Positions 1-10,200 are shown, numbered from the stretch's first letter. The stretch is 64,000 nucleotides of DNA from Fibrobacterota bacterium (GCA_947482115.1 CANKII010000001.1:62001-126000); one strand, 5' to 3'. Made by a program: numbers and translations. Notes: generated by a model not told the origin, from the sequence alone.

Positions 1-693
1 GCCGAAGAGAAATGCACCGGCGAAGGAAGGCATGGGAGTTCCATTCAAACCGGTGGTAAAGGTTTTGTAAATGCTGGCGGGATCATTACCCCGTTTGTAT
101 TGAGCCCAGGTAAAATTGACGGGCCGGATGGGATGTCCCCAATTATCCATGAGAATACTGGCGGCCTTTCCGTCACCATGACCTTCCGTGCCGTGGCAGG
201 ACCAGCATTGCAAGGCCATGAAAACTTTTCTTCCCTCCTGCACGAGTGCCGGGGAGGATGCGGGTGTCTCCGGAATCACAAGAACTTCCGGTGGTTTGGC
301 GTCCTTGAAATCTGAGGAAAACCCCTTGATGTAGGCGACCACATCCAGTCGTTCCTGTTCCGAAAGGGTATGCTTCCACGGGGGCATTTGCGAATGCGGA
401 ATGCCCTCATTGATCACTTGCAGAAGATCTTCATCGGTGGGCAGTTCGCCGAATCCCGTGGAACGATATTTATACAGGCCGCTGGTGAAGTCGCGAGGTT
501 TGGGATTCAGCGGACCCGCACCGGGGCCGTTTCCGTCGCCGTTTTCACCATGGCAGGCAGTACAGGCTTTGCTGTAAACGACCTGTCCACGAGCGGCGGA
601 TGCCGGGAAAAGTGCCGGGGCTCCAGCCATCGCCAGAAAAGGCACGGCAATCAGCGCCAATCCGGAAAAGCTCAAAGGGTTGATTTTTTGCAT
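1..693 (-). CDS. Di-heme c-type cytochrome (C-terminus cut off by window edge)
   Basis: The reading frame stays open from an ATG at 693 to the window edge (231 codons), so the C-terminus is missing. An N-terminal signal peptide (about 27 residues, ending near ASAARG) is followed by two CxxCH haem-binding motifs, CTACH and CWSCH, each starting a class I cytochrome c fold (GENGDG and GTEGHGDG follow them). Conserved sixth-ligand-type methionines appear in SQMPPWK and near GTPMPSF. A good ribosome site (AGAAGGAAG) precedes the ATG. It is a periplasmic electron carrier or a subunit of a respiratory or oxidase complex. The partner cannot be told because the downstream genes lie outside the window. 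The haem motifs make the family certain; the specific role is unknown. Confidence 0.9.
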   Translation of the reverse strand, partial: MQKINPLSFSGLALIAVPFLAMAGAPALFPASAARGQVVYSKACTACHGENGDGNGPGAGPLNPKPRDFTSGLYKYRSTGFGELPTDEDLLQVINEGIPHSQMPPWKHTLSEQERLDVVAYIKGFSSDFKDAKPPEVLVIPETPASSPALVQEGRKVFMALQCWSCHGTEGHGDGKAASILMDNWGHPIRPVNFTWAQYKRGNDPASIYKTFTTGLNGTPMPSFAGAFLFG

Positions 694-942
694 TTTAGTC
701 GCTTCCTTCTCGGTTCGGAATCGGTTCGGAAACCCCGCTTCGGTTTTATTCCGCCTTGGATTCTGGGAAAATATAAAGCAAAGCAGGAAAAAAAACACCG
801 TTTGATTGGGGAAAATTTGGCAAAAGACTCCCCTGTTTGATTGACGCCTTGGGATTCGATTTCCAAGTTTGGTTTCTGTTTCCGATGGCATTTGAAAGAC
901 TCCCGGGAGCGGAGAGGCTGTAATCTTCACAGTGTTGTCCCA

Positions 943-1710
943 ATGAACCCCTATCAGGAAGAACTCGCCCTCGCATTATCCCTGGCCGATGAAAGTCGGC
1001 GGATTTTGCTTTCGCATTTCGGCTCCAATCTTCAGGTGGAATGGAAGGGTGACAACACGCCCGTCACCCGTGCCGACAGGGAAGTGGAGGAAGTGCTTCG
1101 CGGCCGTCTTGCGAAGACGACTCCAGGTTACGGGATTATTGGCGAAGAGTTTGGGCAGGAACCCGGATCGATCGATCGGGAGTGGGTTCTCGATCCCATT
1201 GACGGCACCAAGGCCTTCATTCACCATGTTCCTTTGTTTGGAACTTTGATAGCCCTGTTGGAAAAAGGCGAGCCCATTCTTGGCATCATCGATCTTCCCG
1301 TACTCGGTCAACGGGTTTATGCAACACGGGGTGGCGGGTGCTTTCACAATGAAAAAAAGTGCCGTGTTTCTGAAACAAAGGATTTGGACGGCGCCTTGAT
1401 TCTCGATGGCAGCATCACCACCATGGAACGGTTGGGGCATGGACTCGCATGGAAAGGCCTTCGTGAAAAGGCGAGGCTGCATCGCGGCTGGGGGGATTGC
1501 TACGGACACTTTCTTGTGGCCACGGGAGCAGCCGAAGTCATGGCGGATCCCATAGTGGAAATTTGGGATATCGCACCCATGGCGGTGATTTTACCCGAAG
1601 CCGGAGGGCGTTTTACAAGCCTTCAGGGGAATGAAACCATTCGGGATCGATCGGGCCTGTCCACCAATGGCCGTTTGCATGAAACGATATTGAGTGCGTT
1701 ACAGTCTTAA
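943..1710 (+). CDS. hisN: HisN-like histidinol-phosphatase / inositol monophosphatase family
   Basis: A 255-residue Mg2+-dependent phosphatase of the inositol monophosphatase superfamily. Metal and catalytic motifs are visible: GEE at 67-69, DPIDGTKAF at 84-92 and WDIAP at 208-212. The form DPIDGTKAF followed by GTLIALL, and a GDCYGH segment before the WD motif, resemble HisN (last phosphatase step of histidine synthesis) more than SuhB or CysQ. No other his gene is nearby, so the substrate is inferred. The frame is open 34 codons further upstream, but family alignment favours the ATG at 943. Neither start has a strong Shine-Dalgarno. The stop overlaps the convergent nnr gene by four bases. 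Confidence 0.75.
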   Translation: MNPYQEELALALSLADESRRILLSHFGSNLQVEWKGDNTPVTRADREVEEVLRGRLAKTTPGYGIIGEEFGQEPGSIDREWVLDPIDGTKAFIHHVPLFGTLIALLEKGEPILGIIDLPVLGQRVYATRGGGCFHNEKKCRVSETKDLDGALILDGSITTMERLGHGLAWKGLREKARLHRGWGDCYGHFLVATGAAEVMADPIVEIWDIAPMAVILPEAGGRFTSLQGNETIRDRSGLSTNGRLHETILSALQS

Positions 1711-3377
1711 ATCTCTTCGTCGTCTTCAAATTCCAGCAACAAATCTTCCATCTCCTTAATCGCCAGCGGCAAATACAGGATGAGATCCGAAGCCGCCATG
1801 CCCAACGTTCCGCGATCGCGGCGGGCGGCATCGCCTGAACGGCCATGTAAAAATACGGCTAATGGTGCGGCTTCTTCACGCGATTGACGGGTGAGAAAGG
1901 CGGCGAGAATTCCTGCCAGCACATCGCCCGAACCGGCTGTGGCCATGCCTGGATTCCCTGCCGTGATGACAATGTGTTTACCATCGGGTCCCGTGAACAC
2001 GGTCGTGGGCCCCTTTAGCACGGTTGAAATCGCACCGGACTCGGCATACTGACGCGCGTTGTTGAGCAATTCCATCGGGTCTTCGTAATCGTAGACGCCG
2101 CCCATGTGTTTGTATTCGCCGGGGTGCGGTGTCGTGACGAATTGTTCCAGACCCTTGCCCTGTCGTCGTTCCGGATGCTCGGAATCGAAGTAGCTCAAGG
2201 CATCCCCATCCACCACCACGCGCAGTCCGCGCAACCGGGGCATGATTTGATTGAGAAATTCCATCGTGCGTGGATCTTTCCCGAGTCCGGGTCCGATGAG
2301 AATGCTGTCCGCCCAGGTAATCCACGGTTCTATTTCCGCAAGATGATCCGGTGTGAAACAAAAATCGGTTGCAGAACCCACCGGAGTTCCGATGACTTCC
2401 AGCAAATGGGCCGAGATGTCCGGATAAATTCCGGAAGGCACCACGGCTCTCACCATGCCGGCTCCTGCGCGCAAAGAGGCATTGGCGGCGAGAGCCGCCG
2501 CACCGTGCATTCCACGGCAGCCGCTCAGAACAAGAACCTTGCCGGAATTGTATTTGTTGCTGCGCCATGTTTTGGAGGGAAGCGCGTCAAGCGCGTCATC
2601 CTCGGTATACATGTCCATCCGTGAAGGCTGGTTGACAAGCATTTTTTCGTCGAAGCAGATGGGGCTGTAATCCACCTTGCCATAGGAGGCGCTGGCGGGG
2701 AAAAAAAGCGTGGAGAGTTTGATGGAACCGAGACAAAGGGTGGATGTCGCCTTGACCACCGATCCCTTGATCGCGCTCGAGTCGCAGAAAACGCCCGAAG
2801 GCACGTCGATGGAAAGAACAGGGAGCTCGCTGCGGTTGATGCCGTAAATGAGCGAAGGAACCAACCCTTCGAGTTCCCCCTTGATACCGCTGCCGAGTAA
2901 TCCATCCACGATCATGTCCACGTTCTGGAACACGGGAAGATCGACGGCGGAACGAATGACATGGACTTTCAAATCCGTGTCCAAAAGCTGCTTGTGCAAC
3001 CGTTGTGTTTCGGGATTGTGACGTTCCGAATGCATTTGATAAATCACCACGCCATATCCCGCCTGCGCGGAAAGAAGCGCGGCGGAAAGTGCGTCCGCAC
3101 CGTTATGTCCCTTGCCGCAAACGAATGCGATCACGGGACGGGAGTCCCGGATGTTCATGTCTTCGTGATCCTGTTCGTGATCGTGGGAATGCTCGTGATC
3201 ATGCGGGTGAAATCCTTCGGCGAAGGCGTCTTCCTCCGCCTGTTCCAGCATGACCTTGATGGCCTGGAAAACGGCTTCGCCGGCGCTCAGGATCATGTCA
3301 AATTCGGAGAGCCCGTGCTCCTGCGAACTTTTCTGTTCCACGTTTTTGATTTCGGACAGCGTCAGAATGGGGATCAT
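1707..3377 (-). CDS. nnr: Bifunctional NAD(P)HX epimerase / ADP-dependent NAD(P)HX dehydratase
   Basis: A 556-residue metabolite-repair enzyme fusing the YjeF_N epimerase with the C-terminal dehydratase. It restores NADH and NADPH that have become hydrated. The N-terminal half shows GKGHNGADAL (88-97) and a later VDGLLGSGIKG loop. The C-terminal half shows GKVLVLSG, an SLRAGAGMV segment and the nucleotide loop GNPGMATAGSGDVLAG near residues 470-487. Compared with the usual GMATGGSGD, one glycine is alanine. Odd feature: residues 57-71 form a histidine/aspartate-rich run (HPHDHEHSHDHEQDH) in a surface loop before the epimerase core, which could bind metal. The length fits the full bifunctional enzyme. 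Confidence 0.92.
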   Translation of the reverse strand: MIPILTLSEIKNVEQKSSQEHGLSEFDMILSAGEAVFQAIKVMLEQAEEDAFAEGFHPHDHEHSHDHEQDHEDMNIRDSRPVIAFVCGKGHNGADALSAALLSAQAGYGVVIYQMHSERHNPETQRLHKQLLDTDLKVHVIRSAVDLPVFQNVDMIVDGLLGSGIKGELEGLVPSLIYGINRSELPVLSIDVPSGVFCDSSAIKGSVVKATSTLCLGSIKLSTLFFPASASYGKVDYSPICFDEKMLVNQPSRMDMYTEDDALDALPSKTWRSNKYNSGKVLVLSGCRGMHGAAALAANASLRAGAGMVRAVVPSGIYPDISAHLLEVIGTPVGSATDFCFTPDHLAEIEPWITWADSILIGPGLGKDPRTMEFLNQIMPRLRGLRVVVDGDALSYFDSEHPERRQGKGLEQFVTTPHPGEYKHMGGVYDYEDPMELLNNARQYAESGAISTVLKGPTTVFTGPDGKHIVITAGNPGMATAGSGDVLAGILAAFLTRQSREEAAPLAVFLHGRSGDAARRDRGTLGMAASDLILYLPLAIKEMEDLLLEFEDDEEI

Positions 3378-3448
3378 GGTTTCTTGTTCACACGGATGTG
3401 TGCTGCTTTCACGCGGTTGAGGGAAAAAGGGAGGGGACTCCCGCCGCG

Positions 3449-3709
3449 TCAGGTATTTTCGATGTCGCCGAGGATCTCGTCAATTTCATCGCGCACTTCG
3501 CGTTCGAACTGGTTGGGTCCGCGATGCTCGATGATGATGGCCCGGGAATGGATCGCTTTTTTGAGGGCGGAAAGTTTTTTCTGTTCAATCTCCATGTTGG
3601 CCCGCTCCAGTTTTGCAAGTCGCAAACGCAACAGCAATTGACCGAGTGACGCTCCTGCGAGGAACACTGCGGCGAGCACGGCGAGAATGAACATGGACTC
3701 GGGGATCAT
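3449..3709 (-). CDS. Small single-pass membrane protein with coiled coil
   Basis: An 86-residue protein not recognised as a named family. Residues about 5-25 (MFILAVLAAVFLAGASLGQLL) form one transmembrane segment. The rest is charged and helical (LRLAKLERANMEIEQKKLSALKKA), then an acidic tail DEIDEILGDIENT. This layout suggests a membrane-anchored cytoplasmic coiled coil. It lies on the same strand as nnr, 71 bases upstream, and may be cotranscribed with it. It is kept because length, membrane segment and codon usage look genuine. No function can be assigned. Confidence 0.55.
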   Translation of the reverse strand: MIPESMFILAVLAAVFLAGASLGQLLLRLRLAKLERANMEIEQKKLSALKKAIHSRAIIIEHRGPNQFEREVRDEIDEILGDIENT

Positions 3710-3767
3710 CAGAACCCTCTTTCTTGGATTGGAGAAATTCTGCCAACCTCTAGCGGGAATAATCTAG

Positions 3768-4802
3768 TCAATCACGAAGCCGCTTGACCCGGCTTTTGGC
3801 AAATTCAGAGGGGACTCCCTGCTGATAGTGCAAAAGCAGCCGTTCGTAGGCCGCCATGGCCGAATCCCGCTTGTTCGGCTCCAATTGAAACCGGGCCAGA
3901 TGCATGGCCGCTTTTCTTCCCGGAAGTGAAGTGGGGCCCATTGCAAGTTCTTCTAAAAACTGGAGTTCCCCCGCCTTATCTCCAGTTCTTTCTGAAATCT
4001 GGGCGGCTTCCCAAAGGCTGTAAGGATGCAAGGGGGAAGAGGTCGGAACGTTTTTTAACGAGGCGAGTCGCAGGGAATCCGGCAGGGGACTTTCCATCAA
4101 ACCCCGGATGTAAGCGTACAGGGCCGGAGTGGAATCCGCCATGAGGGCTTGGCGGTATTCCAAAGCTTTTTGCGAAGCATCTTCGTCGGCATAGGCGCTG
4201 GCGAGGGTGAACAAAGTATCTGCATCGTTAAGGTGATGCTGATGCAGCGCAACCCATCCCTGCCAGAACAAAATTTCTCCGCTGCCTTCCCGGCGATCCG
4301 GATTGTTTTTCCAGGAACCCAGACGCGTTTCCGTTTCCTTCCAGTTTCCTGAAGCTGCTTTCAATCGCGCGCTGAAGATTTCCCACTTCTGTCGCAATGC
4401 GGGAAGGTTTGCCGGAGCCGGGTTTCCAAGAAGCGAAGAGGCGATTTGGGATTCTCCCGCATCCAGCGCCTCCTCCACAAGCCGGAATTTTTCTTCAGGG
4501 ATCCAGACTTTGGTGTCAAACCTTGCGGCCCAATTCAACCATGCATGATTTCCCGGTTGGGCGCGCAGACCGGCCAAGGCAAGACGCGAAGCGTGGGAAT
4601 ACAGGGAAACGGGAAGGGTCGAAGGATTTAAAGTTTGGGCCTGTTTTATTGCAAGTGTGGCCTGACCAGCATTGATCAGGCGGAATGCCGAATCGATGCG
4701 CATCAACAGGGAATCTTTTCCATCCGCATGAGATTGTGAAATGCAGACAAAAAGGCAAAGGATCAATGCCGGTAAGGAGGGCAAAGCGCGGAGTTCAGGC
4801 AT
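3768..4802 (-). CDS. Secreted TPR-type repeat protein
   Basis: A 344-residue protein with a signal peptide (start MPELRALPSLPALILCLFV, cleavage near QSHA/DG) followed by helical repeats of TPR style, for example FWQGWVALHQHHLNDADTLF and YSLWEAAQISERTGDKAGEL. It probably acts in the periplasm as a scaffold. Start choice: an ATG at 4802 is preceded by AAAAGG, while the upstream ATG at 4826 has no clear ribosome site and would add an untypical charged leader. The chosen start codon overlaps the start codon of the divergent pyk gene in a shared CATG. Specific role unknown. Confidence 0.65.
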   Translation of the reverse strand: MPELRALPSLPALILCLFVCISQSHADGKDSLLMRIDSAFRLINAGQATLAIKQAQTLNPSTLPVSLYSHASRLALAGLRAQPGNHAWLNWAARFDTKVWIPEEKFRLVEEALDAGESQIASSLLGNPAPANLPALRQKWEIFSARLKAASGNWKETETRLGSWKNNPDRREGSGEILFWQGWVALHQHHLNDADTLFTLASAYADEDASQKALEYRQALMADSTPALYAYIRGLMESPLPDSLRLASLKNVPTSSPLHPYSLWEAAQISERTGDKAGELQFLEELAMGPTSLPGRKAAMHLARFQLEPNKRDSAMAAYERLLLHYQQGVPSEFAKSRVKRLRD

Positions 4803-6225
4803 GCATTCAAAGTACCTTTTGTTCATGTCCACTTTACGCCGTTCCAAAATCCTCATTACCATGGGTCCGGCTCTTGAAGAGCCCGGAAAACTTGAAGCGG
4901 CCCTGCGGGCCGGCGCCGATGCCGTGCGCATTAATTTTTCCCACGGAGATTCCGCCCAGCATCACCGGTACGTGCGTTTGGTGCGCGAGGCTTCGCAACG
5001 CGTGGGAAAGTCCTGTGCGGTTCTGGCGGATCTGATGGGCCCGAAAATCCGCGTGGACAAGAAAACGTATTTGCTGAAACCCGGAGCGACCGTCACCTTG
5101 ACGCGCGGTGTGGGGAAACCCGAGTCGGCCATCATCGGCATCACAAATGCAGGCTGGTTGCGCGAAGCCAAATCCGGCCAGCGCATTTTACTCGACGACG
5201 GAAAACTGGAACTGAAATTTCAGGGAGTGTTGCGGGGTTTGGCCAAAGCGAAGGTGGTGCGCGGCGGAACATTGAAACCCGGCAAGTCTCTGAATGTGCC
5301 GGGGGTGAATCTCGGTTTGCCGGTGCCGACAACGAAAGACAAGACGGATCTTCAATTCATTCAGAAGGCGGGATTCGACTGGATCGCCGCATCGTTCATC
5401 AGCAATGCGGAGGACGTGAAAAAACTCCGGGCTTATTGCAGCAAACTGGGTTTGCACATTCCCATCATCTCGAAGATTGAAAACGCCGCCGCCATCGAAC
5501 ATCTGCGCGGCATCGTGGAGGAATCGGATGGAGTGATGGTGGCCCGCGGGGATTTGGGTGTGGAGATGGAACTGGAAATGATTCCCACCTTGCAACGCAA
5601 TGTGATCCATCTGGCGCGCGAGCTCGGAAAGGTCACCATCGTGGCCACGCAAATGCTGGAGACCATGACGGAAAATCCCCTGCCCACGCGCGCCGAAGTC
5701 ACGGATGTATCCACTGCGGCATTGTCCCGCGTCGATTCCCTGATGCTTTCCGGTGAAACGGCCGCCGGTAAATATCCGGTGGAGACCATTGCCATGATGG
5801 ATCGCATCATTCGCATGGCCGAACGCAATCTGGAAGAGGACATCGTCAGTATTCCTCACGTCGAGTATATGGCTCTGACTTGCGAAGCAGGTTTGTATCT
5901 GAGTCTTTCCTTGGGGGCGAAAGCGTTGATCACCATCAGCACCCGTGGTTCCACGCCGAGAATCCTCTCGTCCTATCGCGGTAACATTCCCATCGTGGTG
6001 GCCTGTACACGGCCGGAGATTTACAACCGCTCTCCGCTGTACTATTCGGTGTATCCATTGCTCATCGATCCCGTGCGTGAATCGGAAACCGTTTTCCGTA
6101 AAATCGAAGCGGAATTAAAATCCCGAAAGTTGGTGAAAAAGGGGGACGTGGTCATTTTCGTGTTCGGTTATCCGATTCATGGAAAGAATCGGACCAATAC
6201 CATCCGCAGATGGGAAGTGGGTTGA
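4801..6225 (+). CDS. pyk: Pyruvate kinase
   Basis: Catalyses phosphoenolpyruvate plus ADP to pyruvate plus ATP in the cytoplasm, the last step of glycolysis. From the chosen ATG the protein has 474 residues, the usual length. Signature motifs: MGPALEEP (variant of the usual TIGPAS start), RINFSHGD, the catalytic-lysine motif KIENAAAIEHL, MVARGDLGVE (about residue 247) and LSGETAAGKYPVE. The C-terminal regulatory domain is complete. GGAG lies seven bases before the ATG at 4801; another in-frame ATG at 4825 has no ribosome site. The gene is divergent from a secreted TPR gene and its 3' end overlaps the PhyH-like gene by 47 bases. Confidence 0.95.
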   Translation: MHSKYLLFMSTLRRSKILITMGPALEEPGKLEAALRAGADAVRINFSHGDSAQHHRYVRLVREASQRVGKSCAVLADLMGPKIRVDKKTYLLKPGATVTLTRGVGKPESAIIGITNAGWLREAKSGQRILLDDGKLELKFQGVLRGLAKAKVVRGGTLKPGKSLNVPGVNLGLPVPTTKDKTDLQFIQKAGFDWIAASFISNAEDVKKLRAYCSKLGLHIPIISKIENAAAIEHLRGIVEESDGVMVARGDLGVEMELEMIPTLQRNVIHLARELGKVTIVATQMLETMTENPLPTRAEVTDVSTAALSRVDSLMLSGETAAGKYPVETIAMMDRIIRMAERNLEEDIVSIPHVEYMALTCEAGLYLSLSLGAKALITISTRGSTPRILSSYRGNIPIVVACTRPEIYNRSPLYYSVYPLLIDPVRESETVFRKIEAELKSRKLVKKGDVVIFVFGYPIHGKNRTNTIRRWEVG

Positions 6226-7060
6226 GGAATTGACCCCCGCGTTTTCCCGAAGGCTTCAGGATGGCGGATATTTCGTCTCCGCTCCGGATCGGGAAAAATT
6301 CAAATCCCTCGGGTTCGTCACTCTGGAAAACGTTCTGGAGGAAAATGAAGTCCGGGAAATTGAGACCGTCTATGACCTGTTTGCTCAAGGCAAAATCTCC
6401 GGGATGGGTCGGGACTTGTGTGACATGTCGGGAAGCTACGATGACCGCTTCGAGGACTTTTCGCTGATCAATGCCATGCTTCCCCGGGTCTATCGCCCCG
6501 ATCTTCAGGGAAACATTTTCGAAAAAATCTCCGCTGACATTTCACGTCAGTTGATTGGCGATGACATTGCGCTGGACTACGATCAATTTCTGAGCAAGAA
6601 ACCCTGCTGTCCCGCCGCTGCTTTTGCCTGGCATCAGGACATGGGCTACTGGCCAGCGGGTACGCCTGATACCCGTACTGCCACGGTCAGTTTGGCGATC
6701 ACGGATGCGACTCTGGAGAATGGCTGCATCCGGTTTTTACCCGGTAGCCACCTCCCTCCCAAACTTTGGACCCACAAACCCCGGCCCATCGGTGGGGAAG
6801 AGGATGGGAACCGGAAGAAGTCACATACTCTGGTGTTGGATGTGGGTGAAAATCCGGAGATGGTTTATCAACCGGTGAAACGGGGAAGCGTTACCGTGCA
6901 TGACGAATGGGTGGTGCATGGATCAGGCGGCAATCCTTCGCCTCGTTGGAGGAAAACCTATGTCATCGCCTATCGTTCACGGGAAACGGTTGCGTATGAA
7001 CGGTCGATTGGTTTTACGCATTCGCATAATGATGCCGCTGACTTCGGCTTCGCTCAGTGA
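6179..7060 (+). CDS. Phytanoyl-CoA dioxygenase (PhyH) family Fe(II)/2-oxoglutarate oxygenase
   Basis: A 293-residue protein of the PhyH family. The iron ligands are visible as H-x-D in WHQDMGYWP (about residue 150) and a distal histidine in VVHGSGGN (about 245). IRFLPGSH and YRSRE are further family hallmarks; the arginine that holds 2-oxoglutarate probably lies in the RKTYVIAYR segment. The substrate is unknown; relatives hydroxylate lipids, mitomycin-type metabolites or ectoine. The start overlaps the end of pyk, and no better start is seen. Odd feature: the last residues ADFGFAQ and the stop codon are encoded by an interspersed repeat (7037-7120), suggesting the original C-terminus was replaced when the repeat inserted. 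Confidence 0.85.
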   Translation: MERIGPIPSADGKWVEELTPAFSRRLQDGGYFVSAPDREKFKSLGFVTLENVLEENEVREIETVYDLFAQGKISGMGRDLCDMSGSYDDRFEDFSLINAMLPRVYRPDLQGNIFEKISADISRQLIGDDIALDYDQFLSKKPCCPAAAFAWHQDMGYWPAGTPDTRTATVSLAITDATLENGCIRFLPGSHLPPKLWTHKPRPIGGEEDGNRKKSHTLVLDVGENPEMVYQPVKRGSVTVHDEWVVHGSGGNPSPRWRKTYVIAYRSRETVAYERSIGFTHSHNDAADFGFAQ

Positions 7061-7120
7061 GCGAGTGGTCGTTTCGGCTTGCTTCGACTGCGCCCCCGTT
7101 GACTTCGGCTACGCTCAGGG
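7037..7120. repeat. Interspersed repeat, two copies of a CTTCGgCTaCGCTCAG unit
   Basis: Two direct near-copies, GACTTCGGCTTCGCTCAG (about 7040-7057) and GACTTCGGCTACGCTCAG (about 7100-7117), are separated by a related degenerate stretch with GCTTCGACTGCGC. The same unit recurs at 12126-12214 and 15581-15597. The unit matches a REP-like element type often seen in environmental genomes. The first copy supplies the end of the upstream dioxygenase gene. Confidence 0.8.
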
Positions 7121-7203
7121 CTCAAAACTTCCGTAAAATCGCTATGCTTTGACAACTCCAATAGACCGGAAACCTCCTCCAAACTGATCTGCAAGGTGGT
7201 AGT

Positions 7204-10200
7204 GTGACCCCGCTAAGTTCTCTGCTCAATCAATACCGTGCCCAGTCCCAAAGCCAGCGGGAAAAAGGCACCTACTTTGAATTGCTCATCAAGTGCTATC
7301 TCGAAAACGAAGCCAGCTACCGCGATTTGTACAGCGACATTTGGATGTATGCGGATTGGGCAAAGACGCAAGGGATCAATGCGCAGGATGCAGGTATCGA
7401 TCTCGTCGCCAAAACCCGGACAGGTGAATTTCACGCCATCCAGTGCAAGCTTTATGCTGCTGACTATCGTTTACAGAAGAGCGACATCGACAGCTTCTTC
7501 ACCGCGTCGGGCAAAAAGATTTTCACCCATCGCATCATCGTCAGCAGCACCACCGCGCCCTGGAGTCCGCACGCTGAAGATGCCATCAAGGATCAGCAAC
7601 CTCCCGTCAGTAAAATCGATCTGCATGATTTGGAAGAGAGTCAGATCGATTGGAGTCGATACCAGCCTACAAAGGCGGCCACGCTCAAGCCCAAAAAGAA
7701 ACTGCGACCACATCAGGAGCACGCGCTCGATGCCGTGAAGTTGGGTTTGAAGCGCGATGATCGGGGCAAACTCATCATGGCTTGCGGTACCGGCAAAACA
7801 TTTACGGCTTTGAAAATCGCGGAGGAACTTGCGGGCAAAAATGGCCGGGTGCTCTTTTTGGTGCCGAGCCTTTCCCTGTTGTCCCAAACACTTACCGAAT
7901 GGACGCAAGAGAGCAGCATTCCTTTGCACAGCTTCGCCGTCTGTTCTGACAGCGACGTGGGCAAGAAGAAAGGTTCCGACGAAGATCTTGTTCCGGTGTT
8001 GACCCACGAGTTGCGCTACCCGGCCACGACGGACGCAAAATCGCTGGCCCGGGAAATGGACAAGCGCCACGATAAAACCCACATGAGCGTGGTGTATTCC
8101 ACCTATCACTCCATCGACGTGATCAGTCAGGCGCAGAAGAAACACGGCCTTGCCGATTTCGATCTCATCATTTGCGACGAGGCGCATCGCACCACGGGCG
8201 TCACCTTTGAGAACTCGGAAGAAAGCAATTTCGTCAAGGTGCATGACGCCAAGTTCCTGCGCGCTGACAAGCGGATCTACATGACCGCCACCCCGCGCAT
8301 CTATGCTGACAGCGCGAAAGCCGTTGCGGAAAAAGACAATATGGCGCTTTGTTCCATGGACGATGAAGATCTCTATGGCAAACAATTATATGTGCTCACC
8401 TTCTCCGATGCAGTGAAGCAGCAACTGCTGGTGGATTACAAAGTGATTGTGCTGGCCGTGGAAGAAGTGCATGTGAGCCGCAAGCTGCAGAAACTTTTGT
8501 CCGATGAGAACAACCAGCTCAAGGTGGATGATGCTGCGAAGATCGTGGGCTGCTGGAAGGCGTTGTCGAAACAGGGGCTCACGCAGGACTTGGTGGGTGA
8601 CGATAAAGCCATGCACCGTGCCGTGGCTTTTTGTCAGGTGATTGAACCCAGCAAAGATTCCAGGAAGCACAAGGTGAGTTCCAAGAACATCGCCGCCATG
8701 TTCCAGCAGGTGGTGGAAGCGTATCAAGAGCAGGAGGAAGTGGAACCGGACACGCGGCTCATTTGCGAAGCCGAGCATGTGGATGGAACCATGAACGCCA
8801 CCCAGAAGGATGTCAAGCTCACCTGGCTCAAGGCGGAGACGGACGACAATGTGTGCCGTATTCTCAGCAATGTGCGCTGTCTTTCGGAAGGCGTGGATGT
8901 TCCCGCGCTGGATGCCGTGCTCTTTTTGACGCCGCGCAATTCACAGGTGGATGTGGTACAGTCGGTAGGCCGCGTGATGCGCAATGCGCCCAATAAAAAA
9001 CGCGGCTATGTGATTCTGCCGGTGGTGATTCCCGCCGGGATGGAACCGCATGAAGCGTTGAACGACAATAGAACCTATTCCGTGGTGTGGCAGGTGTTGC
9101 AAGCTTTGCGATCCCATGATGATCGATTCGACGCCATGGTGAACAAGATGGATCTGGAATTGAACCGGAACATGCTTTCCAAAATGGAAGTCATTGCCAT
9201 CACCGATAAAATTGCGCCGAAGCAGAAGAAGTCCCGCAAGGTCGATGGAATTACGGATAAGCAGGCAGGCCGTGGTGGAATGATGGTGGGCGAACCGACG
9301 CCTGGTTACCGCCCTGACAGTGAAAAAGTGGAGATGCAATTCGAGATCGGCGAGATCGAACGAGCGATCTATGCTAAAGTGGTAAAAAAATGCGGTAACC
9401 CAAATCAGTGGGAGAAGTTGGCAGACGATATTGCAAAAATTGCCAACACTCACATCGGCCGTATCAAAACCATATTGGAAAATCCCGCAAACAAAAAAGA
9501 ACTCAAAGCGTTTCAAAGTTTTGCGGAAGAATTACGCGACGATCTCAATGACAGCATCAACAACGACGAGATTATCGAAATGCTCGCGCAGCATCTGATC
9601 ACTAAGCCGGTATTTGACGCACTCTTTTCCGGTTACAGCTTTGCCCAGAACAATCCCATGTCGCTAGCCATGCAGGACATATTGGATGCGTTGCAAGAAC
9701 ACCGGCTGGACAAGGAAACCGACACACTCGAAACCTTTTATGCAAGCGTACGCCTACGCGCCGACAATATCGAAAGTGTTGCTGCGAAGCAACATATCAT
9801 TAAGGAGCTTTACGACAATTTCTTCCGCAATGCATTCCCCAAAATGTCCAAGCGGTTGGGGATCGTCTATACTCCTGTTGAGGTTATTGATTTCATTCTT
9901 CACAGCGTCAATCATTTATTGAAAACAGAATTTGGCCAGACTTTGGGAAGCAAGGGTGTACACATCCTCGACCCATTCACAGGAACGGGAACCTTCATCA
10001 CACGGCTGATCCAAAGTGGCTTGATCGATCCTAAGGAATTACCGCATAAATACAAGAACGAGATTCACGCCAACGAATTGGTACTGCTTGCCTATTACAT
10101 TGCCGCGATCAACATCGAGTCGGTGTATCACAGCCAGATTGGTGGCGAGTATGTTCCCTTTGAAGGAATATGTCTTACCGACACCTTTCAGCTTTATGAA

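Noticed and set aside
5188-5859. Long minus-strand frames inside pyk (and similar ones in pgk, tpiA, rpo-like dense genes)
   Set aside because: Antisense shadows of a strongly conserved gene, no ribosome sites or recognisable motifs.
7149-7177. TTGACA upstream of the restriction enzyme gene as a promoter
   Set aside because: Good -35 match but no -10-like sequence at proper distance.
7471-8385. A 304-residue minus-strand frame inside the helicase part of the restriction enzyme
   Set aside because: Antisense to helicase motifs on the plus strand; a codon-bias shadow.
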